Shown here one piece after another: positions 23,684-32,030 of a stretch of 32,030 nucleotides of DNA. The notes under the pieces are model-generated. The model did not search any database and was not told where the DNA came from. It saw only the letters and a program-made list of their open reading frames with translations. The position numbers and the translations under genes are program-made. The stretch spans positions 1 to 32,030 of the forward strand of contig NZ_JACUUD010000024.1 of the NCBI RefSeq assembly GCF_014859505.1. Reading direction: 5' to 3'. The number at the start of each line of letters is the position of its first letter. The first letter of the stretch is position 1. This stretch comes from Halomonas sp. GTDB taxonomy: Bacteria > Pseudomonadota > Gammaproteobacteria > Pseudomonadales > Halomonadaceae.

Positions 23684-23771
23684 GGTGTGCTCCGTCGGGT
23701 TGGTTGCTGTTCGGGATAATGACAAGCGGCCCGGCCGCCCTGGCTGGGGGCTGTCGGGCCGGCGGAGAGGT

Positions 23772-25904
23772 TCAGTTGCCGAGTCGGGTGATGCGCTCGA
23801 CGTGGGGAAGATTGCGCAGTCGCTTGATGATGCGTGCCAGATGGATGCGGTTGCGTACCGACAGGGTCAGGTTCACGGTGACCAGGCGGGCATCGCGCTC
23901 CTCGATGCCGATTCGCTCGATGTTGGCCTCGGAATCGGTGACCAGGCCGGCCAACTCGGCCACCAGGCCTCGGCGGCTCTCCACCTCAAGGCGAAGCGCC
24001 ACCGGGAAGTCCTCGGCGATGTTGTCGGACCACTCCAGGGCGAAGAGCTTGTCCGGGTCGTTCCTGAGTTCGCCCAGGTTTCGGCACTCGGCGCGGTGCA
24101 CCACGATGCCCTTGCCCACCGAGAGGTGGCCGATGACCGGATCGCCGGGGAGCGGGTGGCAGCAGCGGGCGAACTTGATCACCATGCCTTCGGCACCGCT
24201 GATCAGGATGGGGCCATGGGCGCGCGGTTCACCCTTGCCCGCGGGCGACTCGCCCTGCTGCAGGTCGAGCAGACGGCGCGCCACCACGTGCGCGACCCGG
24301 GTGCCCAGGCCGATGGACTCCAGCAGGGCCTCGGTGTTCTTCAGGCCAAGCTCGACCAGCAGCGTGGCCAGCGCCCCCTCCGGCAGCTCCTCAAGGCTGG
24401 TCTCGAACTGCGCCAGGGACTTGTTGAGCAGCCGCCGTCCAAGCTGAACCGCCTCGGTATGCTGCTGGTGCTTGAGCGCGTGGCGAATCGCCGAGCGCGC
24501 CTTGGCGGTGACCACGAAGTTGAGCCAGGCCAGGTTGGGCCGTGCCCCCGGGGCGGTGATGATGTCCAGGGTCTGGCCGCTCTCCAGGCGGGTGGAGAGC
24601 GGGGCCAGGTGGCGATCGATGCGGCAGGCGATGGTGCCGTTGCCGATATCGGTATGCACGGCATAGGCGAAGTCGATGACCGTGGCACCCTGGGGCAGCT
24701 CCATGATGTCGCCCTTGGGGGTGAACACATAGATGTCATCGGGGAAGAGATCGTTCTTGACGTGCTCGATGAACTCCAGCGAGTCGCCGGCGTGGCGCTG
24801 CATCTCCAGGAGACCCTTGATCCAGGAGCGGGCCCGGGCATGGCTGCCCTCGGCGATGGGGTGCTGGGTCTGCCCGGCCTTGTAAAGCCAGTGGGCGGCG
24901 ATGCCGTTGTTGGCCATGGCCTCCATCTCGCGGGTGCGAATCTGCACCTCGATGGGCATGCCGTTGGACCCGAACAGGGACGTGTGCAGGCTTTGATAGC
25001 CGTTGGCCTTGGGGATGGCGATGTAGTCCTTGAAACGCCCGGGCACCGGCTTGTAGAGATTGTGCACCACGCCGAGGATGCGGTAGCAGCTGTCGACATC
25101 GTTGCAGATGATGCGAAAGCCGAAGACGTCCATGATCTCGGCGAACGACTTGCGCTGGTCGCGCATCTTCTTGTAGATCGACAGCAGGTGTTTCTGGCGG
25201 CCGATCACCGTGCCGGACAGTGCCTCGTCGTCGAGGCTCTGCTGCAGGGTGTTCTGGATCTGACGGATCGCCGAGCGGCGGTGTCCCCTGGCGCTGGAGA
25301 CGGCCCGCTTGATGCGCTCGGCGCGCATCGGATGCAGCGCCTGGAAGGAGAGGTCCTCCAGCTCCACGCGGATGGTGTTGATACCCAGCCGGCTGGCGAT
25401 GCGGGCATAGATCTCCAGGGTCTCGCGGGCGATGCGGCGCTTCTTCTCGGGGCGCAGGGCGCCCAGGGTGCGCATGTTGTGCAGTCGGTCGGCGAGCTTG
25501 ACGATGATCACCCGGATGTCACGGGACATCGCGAGCACCATCTTCTGGAAGTTCTCGGCCTGGGCGACCGCCTTGTCCTCGAAGGCGATCTGGGTCAGCT
25601 TGGAGACCCCGTCTACCAGCTCCGCCACCGGCTTGCCGAACTGCTCGGCCAGCGCCTCCTTGCCGACCCCGGTGTCCTCGATAACATCATGCAGCATGGC
25701 GGCCATCAGGCTCTGATGGTCCATGTGCATGTTGGCGAGGATATTGGCGACGGCGAGGGGGTGGGTGACGTAGGGCTCGCCGGAACGCCGGCGCTGCCCG
25801 TCGTGGGCCTGCTCGGCATAGTAGAAGGCGCGCTTGACCTGTCGGATCTCGCTCTGGGGGAGGTAGCCGCCGAGACGGTCGGCCAGGTCATCGATGGTGA
25901 ACAT
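23772..25904 (-). CDS. spoT: bifunctional (p)ppGpp synthase/hydrolase SpoT
   Basis: A 710-residue stringent-response enzyme with the full RelA/SpoT layout. The HD hydrolase domain carries HDVIEDT with His72-Asp73 and Glu76-Asp77. The synthetase domain contains [21 protein letters not shown] (about 289-309); its RFKD motif is the RxKD type of bifunctional enzymes rather than the ExDD type of RelA. A TGS domain starts near 393 ([18 protein letters not shown]), and a C-terminal ACT domain begins near 638 ([19 protein letters not shown]). It is 66 bases after rpoZ, in the conserved gmk-rpoZ-spoT order. Confidence 0.97.
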   Translation of the reverse strand: MFTIDDLADRLGGYLPQSEIRQVKRAFYYAEQAHDGQRRRSGEPYVTHPLAVANILANMHMDHQSLMAAMLHDVIEDTGVGKEALAEQFGKPVAELVDGVSKLTQIAFEDKAVAQAENFQKMVLAMSRDIRVIIVKLADRLHNMRTLGALRPEKKRRIARETLEIYARIASRLGINTIRVELEDLSFQALHPMRAERIKRAVSSARGHRRSAIRQIQNTLQQSLDDEALSGTVIGRQKHLLSIYKKMRDQRKSFAEIMDVFGFRIICNDVDSCYRILGVVHNLYKPVPGRFKDYIAIPKANGYQSLHTSLFGSNGMPIEVQIRTREMEAMANNGIAAHWLYKAGQTQHPIAEGSHARARSWIKGLLEMQRHAGDSLEFIEHVKNDLFPDDIYVFTPKGDIMELPQGATVIDFAYAVHTDIGNGTIACRIDRHLAPLSTRLESGQTLDIITAPGARPNLAWLNFVVTAKARSAIRHALKHQQHTEAVQLGRRLLNKSLAQFETSLEELPEGALATLLVELGLKNTEALLESIGLGTRVAHVVARRLLDLQQGESPAGKGEPRAHGPILISGAEGMVIKFARCCHPLPGDPVIGHLSVGKGIVVHRAECRNLGELRNDPDKLFALEWSDNIAEDFPVALRLEVESRRGLVAELAGLVTDSEANIERIGIEERDARLVTVNLTLSVRNRIHLARIIKRLRNLPHVERITRLGN

Positions 25905-25970
25905 GCGGCGCGCCCTGATTCCTGCGTGAGTCTCCCGGGAAGGATGACGGCGCCGAGGCGCCGCCGCGGA

Positions 25971-26231
25971 TCACTCCTCGCCGGCGCCGCCGTAGTAGGG
26001 CTCGCGCACGGGACGCACCGCGGCTTCCACCGGCTCGTCGAGAACACTGGCGTCGACCAGGCCGGCGGCGATCTCGCGCAGTGCGACCACGGTGGGCTTG
26101 TCGTTTTCCCAGGGCACCAGTGCGTCGCGGGAGCCGCGTGCCAGCTGGCGCGCTCGCGCGGTGGAGATCATCACCAGCTGGAAGCGGTTCTCTACATTTT
26201 CCAGACAATCTTCAACTGTGACTCGCGCCAT
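25971..26231 (-). CDS. rpoZ: RNA polymerase omega subunit
   Basis: An 86-residue omega subunit, which stabilises beta-prime and forms part of a ppGpp-binding site on RNA polymerase. The conserved N-terminus [32 protein letters not shown] is clear, followed by [16 protein letters not shown]. The start is ATG 26231. The frame extends 14 residues upstream without family similarity. It lies between gmk and spoT, so the alarmone hydrolase, its polymerase target and a guanylate enzyme are grouped. Confidence 0.96.
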   Translation of the reverse strand: MARVTVEDCLENVENRFQLVMISTARARQLARGSRDALVPWENDKPTVVALREIAAGLVDASVLDEPVEAAVRPVREPYYGGAGEE

Positions 26232-26352
26232 GGGGATGCCTTCCTGAATGCTTGCGGGAACCCGGCGGAGCACGCGCGGCGATGCGCGGGTGGACGGATT
26301 CCACTTATGGGTAGGCCAGATAGATTACTCGACGCCCGGTTGCCGTGACAAG

Positions 26353-26367
26353 CGCTGCAGTGCAGCG
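26353..26367 (-). terminator. small hairpin after gmk
   Basis: CGCTGC (26353-26358) pairs with GCAGCG (26362-26367) around AGT, 10 bases past the gmk stop on the minus strand. Only short pyrimidines follow, so this is at best a partial terminator before rpoZ, whose own promoter would lie in 26232-26350. Confidence 0.35.
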
Positions 26368-26377
26368 TCCCTGTGGC

Positions 26378-28017
<1,640 letters not shown>

Positions 28018-28084
28018 GCTTCTTTTCTTCCGCGACGCTGTGTCAACTGAAAGCTTACATGAAATCAAGTATTCCTGAATTTAA

Positions 28085-28113
28085 TTGACTCACGATGCGG
28101 CCTAGGCTTAAGG
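28085..28113 (+). promoter_or_regulatory. possible promoter of the aminotransferase gene
   Basis: TTGACT at 28085-28090 is a good -35 element. The matching -10 at 17-base spacing, TTAAGG (28108-28113), is poor, as often seen for activator-dependent promoters. The adjoining A/T-rich stretch 28050-28085 is the natural place for LysR binding, but I see no clean T-N11-A palindrome. Confidence 0.35.
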
Positions 28114-28163
28114 AAAGACGCCACGACCCGATCCACAGTGACACCGTTCCGCGAGGCCGCGCC

Positions 28164-29507
28164 ATGACCGCACAAGCGTTTCCCCACGCCGCCGGGCTCT
28201 CCGCCGAGCAGCTCGACGCCTACTGGATGCCCTACACCGGCAACCGGCAGTTCAAGCGCGACCCCCGTATCATCGTCGGTGCCCAAGGCAGCTACTTCAC
28301 CGACGACCGGGGCCGGCGCATCTTCGACGGCCTGTCGGGGTTATGGACCTGCGGTGCCGGCCACGGTCGCCGGGAGATCACCGAGGCCGTCAGTCGGCAG
28401 CTCGGTCAGCTCGACTATGCTCCGGCCTTCCAGTTCGGCCATCCCGGGGCCTTCGAGCTCGCCCACCGCCTCCGTGAGCTGACCCCGGAGGGTCTCGACC
28501 ACGTCTTCTTCACTGGCTCCGGCTCCGAGAGTGCTGACACCTCGCTGAAGATCGCGCGCGCCTACTGGCGCAAGAAGGGGAGGTCGACCAAGACCAAGCT
28601 GATCGGTCGCGCCAAGGGCTATCACGGCGTCAACTTCGGCGGCATCAGCCTGGGCGGCATCGGCGCCAACCGCGCCCTGTTCGGCCAGGGCATCGACGCC
28701 GACCATCTGCCCCACACCCTGCTGGCCGAGAATGCCTTCACCCGCGGCATGCCAGAGCGCGGCGCCGAGAAGGCAGAGGAGCTGCTCGAGCTGATCGCCC
28801 TGCATGACGCCTCCAATATCGCTGCGGTGATCGTCGAGCCTCTGGCCGGCTCCGTCGGGGTGATACCGCCCCCGGTGGGCTATCTCCAGCGGCTGCGCGA
28901 GATCTGCGATGCACACGATATCCTGCTGATCTTCGACGAGGTGATCACCGGTTTCGGGCGCATGGGCGCCATGACGGGCGCCGAGGCGTTTGGCGTAACG
29001 CCCGATATCATGAACATCGCCAAGCAGCTCACCAACGGCGCCGTGCCCATGGGCGGGGTGATCGTCAAGGGCGAGATCTACCAGACATTCATGGAGCAGG
29101 GCGGGCCCGACTACATGCTCGAGCTGCCCCACGGCTATACCTATTCCGGCCATCCGGTGGCCTGCGCCGCGGCCCTGGCGGTCCTCGACGTGCTGGAGAA
29201 CGAGCGTCTCATCGAGCGCGTCCGGCAGATGAGCCCGGTCTTCGAGGAGGCCCTGCACGGCCTCAAGGGCACCCGCTACATCAGCGATATTCGCAACTAT
29301 GGCCTGGCCGGTGCCCTGCAGATCGAGGCCTATCCGGGCGAGCCGGCCCGGCGCCCCTTCGAGATCGCCATGAAGTGCTGGGAGAAGGGCGTCTACGTGC
29401 GCTACGGCGGCGACACTATCCAGCTCGGCCTGCCGTTCATCGTCGAGCGCGAGGAGATCGACCGCCTGGTCAATGTCCTCGGTGACGCCATTGGCGCCCT
29501 GGACTGA
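28164..29507 (+). CDS. omega-amino acid:pyruvate aminotransferase (class III, BauA-like)
   Basis: A 447-residue PLP enzyme of the class III aminotransferases. The N-terminal segment LDAYWMPYTGNRQFKRDPRII and FDGLSGLWTCGAGHGRREITEAV closely follow beta-alanine:pyruvate transaminases. The PLP-Asp motif is IFDEVITGFGRMG, and the Schiff-base Lys is Lys287 in MNIAKQLTNGAVPMGG, with the usual length. It would move the amino group of an omega-amino acid such as beta-alanine, or of a related amine, to pyruvate. ATG 28164 has CGAGG upstream; an ATG at 28095 is in frame but inside the promoter region. Substrate cannot be fixed from sequence. Confidence 0.88.
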   Translation: MTAQAFPHAAGLSAEQLDAYWMPYTGNRQFKRDPRIIVGAQGSYFTDDRGRRIFDGLSGLWTCGAGHGRREITEAVSRQLGQLDYAPAFQFGHPGAFELAHRLRELTPEGLDHVFFTGSGSESADTSLKIARAYWRKKGRSTKTKLIGRAKGYHGVNFGGISLGGIGANRALFGQGIDADHLPHTLLAENAFTRGMPERGAEKAEELLELIALHDASNIAAVIVEPLAGSVGVIPPPVGYLQRLREICDAHDILLIFDEVITGFGRMGAMTGAEAFGVTPDIMNIAKQLTNGAVPMGGVIVKGEIYQTFMEQGGPDYMLELPHGYTYSGHPVACAAALAVLDVLENERLIERVRQMSPVFEEALHGLKGTRYISDIRNYGLAGALQIEAYPGEPARRPFEIAMKCWEKGVYVRYGGDTIQLGLPFIVEREEIDRLVNVLGDAIGALD

Positions 29508-29557
29508 GCCAGAGCCTCGCTGTTCCCGAGGAGGGGGCAGCGGTGTGATGGCCGGCG

Positions 29558-29578
29558 CAGGATGAGAAGCCTCTCCTG
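29558..29578. terminator. weak hairpin between convergent genes
   Basis: CAGGA and GAG (29558-29566, with a bulged T) pair with CTC and TCCTG (29571-29578) around AAGC. It lies between the aminotransferase stop and the end of the minus-strand GntR gene. It has no T tract, so function is a guess from position. Confidence 0.3.
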
Positions 29579-29596
29579 CCCGGAGGTTTCCTGGCC

Positions 29597-30256
29597 TTAT
29601 TGGCAGGCCCCCAGCGCCACCAGATAGGAGCGGTGGATGTGGTCTTCCATCAATTCCTGGGCTTCGGTCACCTTCCCGGCCAGTGCCAGCGTCACCAGCT
29701 GGTCATGCTGCCTGTTGAGGTGCTCCCGCATCTGAGGGGCAGGAGGCGCCAGGCGCCGGTAGCGATCAAATTGGTCATAGAGCTGCTCGATGAAGCGCAG
29801 CAGCCAGGCAGACCCGCAGGGGGCCAGCAGGGTGCGATGGAACTTGCCGTGCAGCTGCTCCCACTCCTCGACCGGTTGCGAGGTCTCATCGGCTCGCCTG
29901 AGCCGATGTGCGGCGGCCAGCAGCTCCGACTCCCACTCCGCATTGCCGCGCTCGATGGCCCGCTTCAGCGCCATCACCTCCAGTTCGCGACGCATCTCGG
30001 CGATATCATCCAGCTCTTCGCGGTTCAGGCCCGGCACGCGAAACCCGCGCTGGTTCTCCTGGATCAGCAGCCCGTAGGCCGCCAGGCGGTTTAGCGCCTC
30101 GCGCAGCGGACTCAGCCCCACCTCGTAGTGCTCCTTCAGGGCGCTGATCGCGACCTTCTCCCCGGCCTTGAAGCGCCCGTTGACGAGATCCTGGCGCAGG
30201 GTGTCATAGATGAGGCTGGACCTTGTCGTCCCGCCCTTGCGCTTGGGTGTTCCCAT
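29597..30256 (-). CDS. GntR-family (FCD) transcriptional regulator
   Basis: A 219-residue regulator. The winged helix lies at about 12-75 (SLIYDTLRQDLVNGRFKAGEKVAISALKEHYEVGLSPLREALNRLAAYGL). The FCD ligand domain lies at about 80-212, with the typical Asp/His metal-site context (ELDDIAEMRRELEVMAL; LHGKFHRTLLAPCGS; MEDHIHRS). These proteins usually repress catabolic or transport genes and release on binding an acid metabolite. It is divergent from the CHR transporter pair, with promoter and palindromic elements between, so that operon is the expected target. The effector is unknown. Confidence 0.88.
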   Translation of the reverse strand: MGTPKRKGGTTRSSLIYDTLRQDLVNGRFKAGEKVAISALKEHYEVGLSPLREALNRLAAYGLLIQENQRGFRVPGLNREELDDIAEMRRELEVMALKRAIERGNAEWESELLAAAHRLRRADETSQPVEEWEQLHGKFHRTLLAPCGSAWLLRFIEQLYDQFDRYRRLAPPAPQMREHLNRQHDQLVTLALAGKVTEAQELMEDHIHRSYLVALGACQ

Positions 30257-30301
30257 ACCCCCTCCCGTGTCTCGCTCCGTGAATGACGGCGATATCCCGA
30301 G

Positions 30302-30331
30302 TTGACGTCGTCTCGATCGTCGACCTATAGT
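30302..30331 (+). promoter_or_regulatory. sigma70-type promoter of the CHR operon
   Basis: TTGACG (30302-30307) and TATAGT (30326-30331) are separated by 18 bases, 91 bases before the first CHR start codon. The following 40 bases are strikingly A/T rich and include TATAAT at 30338-30343 and a 19-bp palindrome at 30364-30382, suiting a regulated leader. Confidence 0.6.
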
Positions 30332-30363
30332 CGAAAATATAATCGATTTTTTGAATCCGGCAC

Positions 30364-30382
30364 GATTAAAGAGGCTTTAATC
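30364..30382. repeat. perfect 19-bp palindrome, candidate operator for the GntR regulator
   Basis: GATTAAAGAGGCTTTAATC consists of the perfect arms GATTAAAG and CTTTAATC around AGG. It lies 33 bases downstream of the predicted -10 and 39 bases before the first transporter gene, with no T tract, so it looks like an operator or leader structure rather than a terminator. Binding by the divergent FCD regulator is inference. Confidence 0.5.
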
Positions 30383-30421
30383 CATGGTTGATGCCAGCGC
30401 CGACTCGGAGCTTCGACGCCC

Positions 30422-30994
30422 ATGACCTCCCATCGCAAGGCGCCACTGGGCGACCTCCTCTGGGCCTTCACCCGCATCGGCCTGCTCGGCTTCGGCGGTG
30501 GTCCCGCGATGATACCCCTGGTTCAGCAGGAGGTGGTCAAGCGCCACGCCTGGATGAGTGACGAGGAATTTGCCGACGTTCTGGCCATCGCCAACACCCT
30601 GCCCGGCCCCATTGCCACCAAGATGCCCGGCTACATCGGCTATCGGATCGCCGGCATTTCCGGCTGCGCCATCGCCGTCGGCGCGGTGATCCTGCCCATG
30701 ATCCTGGCCATGATCCTGCTGCTCGGCGTCTTCAGCCGCTACCGCGACGTCGCCTGGATCCATGGCATGGGACAGGCGGTGGTCCCGGTGGTGATGGTCA
30801 TGCTCGCTCAGCTGACCCTGGATTTCTGGAACAAGTCGCGCCTGGCGCTGGGCTGGGTCATCAGTCTGGCCATGGCCGTCGTCGCCGGCGGCCTGATCTA
30901 CGGCCTGGGCCTGCACCCCGGCTGGGTGATCGGCGCCCTGCTGGCCGCGGCGCTGCTTCGTCCGGGCCGCAAGGCTGCGGAGGCCAACCCATGA
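30422..30994 (+). CDS. CHR-family transporter, first half-size subunit
   Basis: A 190-residue protein with about six hydrophobic helices and the CHR signature GLLGFGGGPAMIPLVQQEVV near residues 19-38, then NTLPGPIATKMPGYIGYRIAG near 59-79. Short CHR proteins work as pairs of oppositely oriented homologues. Members are annotated as chromate transporters, but natural substrates are mostly untested. It overlaps the next gene by four bases (ATGA), so the two subunits are made together. A role in chromate resistance should not be assumed; the context with a GGT-family gene points to an organic or sulfur-containing substrate. Confidence 0.85.
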   Translation: MTSHRKAPLGDLLWAFTRIGLLGFGGGPAMIPLVQQEVVKRHAWMSDEEFADVLAIANTLPGPIATKMPGYIGYRIAGISGCAIAVGAVILPMILAMILLLGVFSRYRDVAWIHGMGQAVVPVVMVMLAQLTLDFWNKSRLALGWVISLAMAVVAGGLIYGLGLHPGWVIGALLAAALLRPGRKAAEANP

Positions 30995-31521
30995 TCTACT
31001 GGGAGCTGTTCCTGGCCTTCTTCATCCCCAATATCATCGGCTACGGCGGCGGGCCGGCGATCATCCCGCTGATCGAGGCGGAGGTGGTTGGACGCTATGG
31101 CTGGATGAGCGCCCAGGCGTTCGCCGAGACCCTGGCACTCGGCAACGCCCTGCCGAGCCCCATCGCCACCAAGATGGCCGGCCAGGTCGGCTATGAGGTG
31201 GCGGGAGCCGGAGGTGCACTGGTGGCCGTGCTCGCCACGGTGGTGCCATCGTTGCTGCTGATGCTGGGGGCACTGGGGCTGCTCTATCGCCACCGGGAGT
31301 CCCCCCGGGTCAAGCGCATGAGCCAGTGGGTTCGCCCGGTCATTGCCCTGATGATGGGCTGGCTGACCCTCGGTTTCTTCCTGGAAGGGGTCGGCGGCGC
31401 CGGCCTGCTACACACCCTGGTGATCGGCACCGCTGCCGCGGTCGCCCTGCTGCGCTTCCGCGCCCACCCCGCCTTCGTGGTGCTGGGGGCGCTCGTCTAT
31501 GGAGGACTCTTTCTCGGTTGA
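30991..31521 (+). CDS. CHR-family transporter, second half-size subunit
   Basis: A 176-residue membrane protein homologous to the preceding one. The signature GYGGGPAIIPLIEAEVV is at about residues 17-33, with GNALPSPIATKMAGQVGYEVAG near 51-72, then hydrophobic helices to the C-terminus. Its start overlaps the first subunit by four bases, and its TGA overlaps an ATG at 31521 that opens the following short reading frame. The spacing shows a tightly coupled operon. A heterodimer with the first subunit is expected from the family. Confidence 0.85.
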   Translation: MIYWELFLAFFIPNIIGYGGGPAIIPLIEAEVVGRYGWMSAQAFAETLALGNALPSPIATKMAGQVGYEVAGAGGALVAVLATVVPSLLLMLGALGLLYRHRESPRVKRMSQWVRPVIALMMGWLTLGFFLEGVGGAGLLHTLVIGTAAAVALLRFRAHPAFVVLGALVYGGLFLG

Positions 31522-31867
31522 TGAGCCGTCATCCACCGACTGACAGCACGAAAAAAAGCTTGGTGCCTATGCCCTCAACAACAACCTCTTCGACATCTGG
31601 GTGCTGTTCATTTTCGGCCTGCTCGGCTACCTGCTCTGGAAGGCCGAGGTGCCGCTGACCCCGCTGATCCTCGGCGTGGTACTGGGCAATAACCTCGAGC
31701 GACAGTTGTTCCGGGCCCTCGAACTCGACGACAGCTGGATGACCTTCCTGACGCGACCGCTCTCGGCACTCTTCCTGGCCCTTGCCGTGGCGTCGATCGT
31801 CTTCTCGCTCTACCAGGATCGCAAGATTCAACGCAACCGGCTCAAGGCCCAGCAGGGCGACGCCTGA
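31521..31867 (+). pseudogene. C-terminal remnant of a TctA-type permease, frameshifted at an A7 tract
   Basis: From 31544 to the TGA at 31865-31867 one frame is open without stops and reads as the C-terminal end of a TctA tripartite tricarboxylate transporter permease: LGAYALNNNLFDIWVLFIFGLLGYLLWK, then VPLTPLILGVVLGNNLERQL and FLTRPLSALFLALAV. The rest of TctA (some 400 residues) is missing and this frame has no good start. The ATG at 31521, coupled to the CHR stop, is in another frame. A single extra A in the A7 tract (31551-31557) would join it to the TctA frame, giving about 115 residues. It is either a deletion remnant or a small protein made by slippage. Confidence 0.65.
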
Positions 31868-31887
31868 CCCGACTCAAGGAGCTTTCG

Positions 31888-32030
31888 ATGCAACACGATG
31901 CGCTTTACTACCCCAGCCCCTCCCGGCGCATGGTCGCCTTCGGCACCCGTGGCATGGTCGCCACCTCCCAGCCGCTGGCCGCCCAGGTGGGCATGAGCAT
32001 CCTCCAGCGGGGCGGCAACGCCGTGGATGC
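31888..32030 (+). CDS. gamma-glutamyltransferase-family protein, 5' part only
   Basis: The first 47 codons are present before the window ends. The sequence [31 protein letters not shown] is the conserved N-terminal segment of gamma-glutamyltransferases (large-subunit start, with GMVAT and GGNAVDA). The family processes itself and transfers or hydrolyses gamma-glutamyl groups. No signal peptide is present at this start, in contrast to periplasmic Ggt, so it resembles the cytosolic YwrD-like branch. The ribosome site AAGGAG, seven bases before ATG 31888, is strong. The catalytic Thr lies outside the window. Confidence 0.8.
   Translation, partial: [47 protein letters not shown]

Noticed and set aside
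23637-26348. A 903-codon plus-strand open frame antisense to ridA, spoT and rpoZ
   Set aside because: Composition is that of an antisense frame in GC-rich coding DNA (many His, Gln, Gly, Val, low complexity). The opposite strand encodes unmistakable SpoT and RpoZ.

Overview
The window is GC-rich gammaproteobacterial chromosome, most likely from Halomonas or a close relative (Halomonadaceae). The reasons are the high GC with strong G/C third-position bias, protein sequences that read like Halomonas and Pseudomonas families, and a gene order that follows a block I recall from Pseudomonas aeruginosa (pst-phoU, phoBR, ubiCA, rubredoxin reductase, HU, recG-oxyR, ridA, spoT, rpoZ, gmk). The taxon is an inference from sequence; no search was run.

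Region 1 (1-8931) is the phosphate regulon: a PstS-type binding protein, PstC, PstA, PstB and PhoU on the plus strand, and PhoB-PhoR on the minus strand, with a CysZ-like membrane protein between phoU and phoR. PhoB-binding repeats (Pho boxes) are legible at 1650-1691, between pstS and pstC, and at 8914-8931, upstream of phoB. A YciA-like thioesterase gene diverges from pstS.

Region 2 (8912-13833) is a tightly overlapping six-gene minus-strand operon of the Vibrio TonB2/TtpC type: DUF3450 coiled-coil protein, TtpC-like long ExbB, ExbB, ExbD, TonB and a TPR protein. Its last six codons and stop are the phoB Pho box, so the TonB operon runs straight into phoBR with no visible terminator. Iron or other TonB-dependent uptake and phosphate sensing may therefore be linked transcriptionally.

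Region 3 (14078-27000) is mostly housekeeping: ubiC-ubiA (ubiquinone), a rubredoxin reductase-like flavoprotein without an adjacent rubredoxin, HU, an SCP2-like small protein, oxyR-recG, an SDR-family protein, a PagL-type lipid A deacylase, ThpR, RidA, SpoT, RpoZ and Gmk. Between the SCP2-like gene and recG lies an A/T-richer island (about 17560-18228) holding one well-equipped small gene for a secreted 94-residue protein with an internal repeat and its own promoter and terminator.

Region 4 (27082-32030) is accessory metabolism. A LysR regulator diverges from an omega-amino acid:pyruvate aminotransferase. A GntR/FCD regulator diverges from a pair of short CHR-family transporters, a C-terminal TctA remnant reached through an A7 tract, and the start of a gamma-glutamyltransferase-family gene. 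The CHR-CHR-GGT arrangement recalls the ywr genes of Bacillus and is the best candidate here for a poorly described transport and metabolism system.
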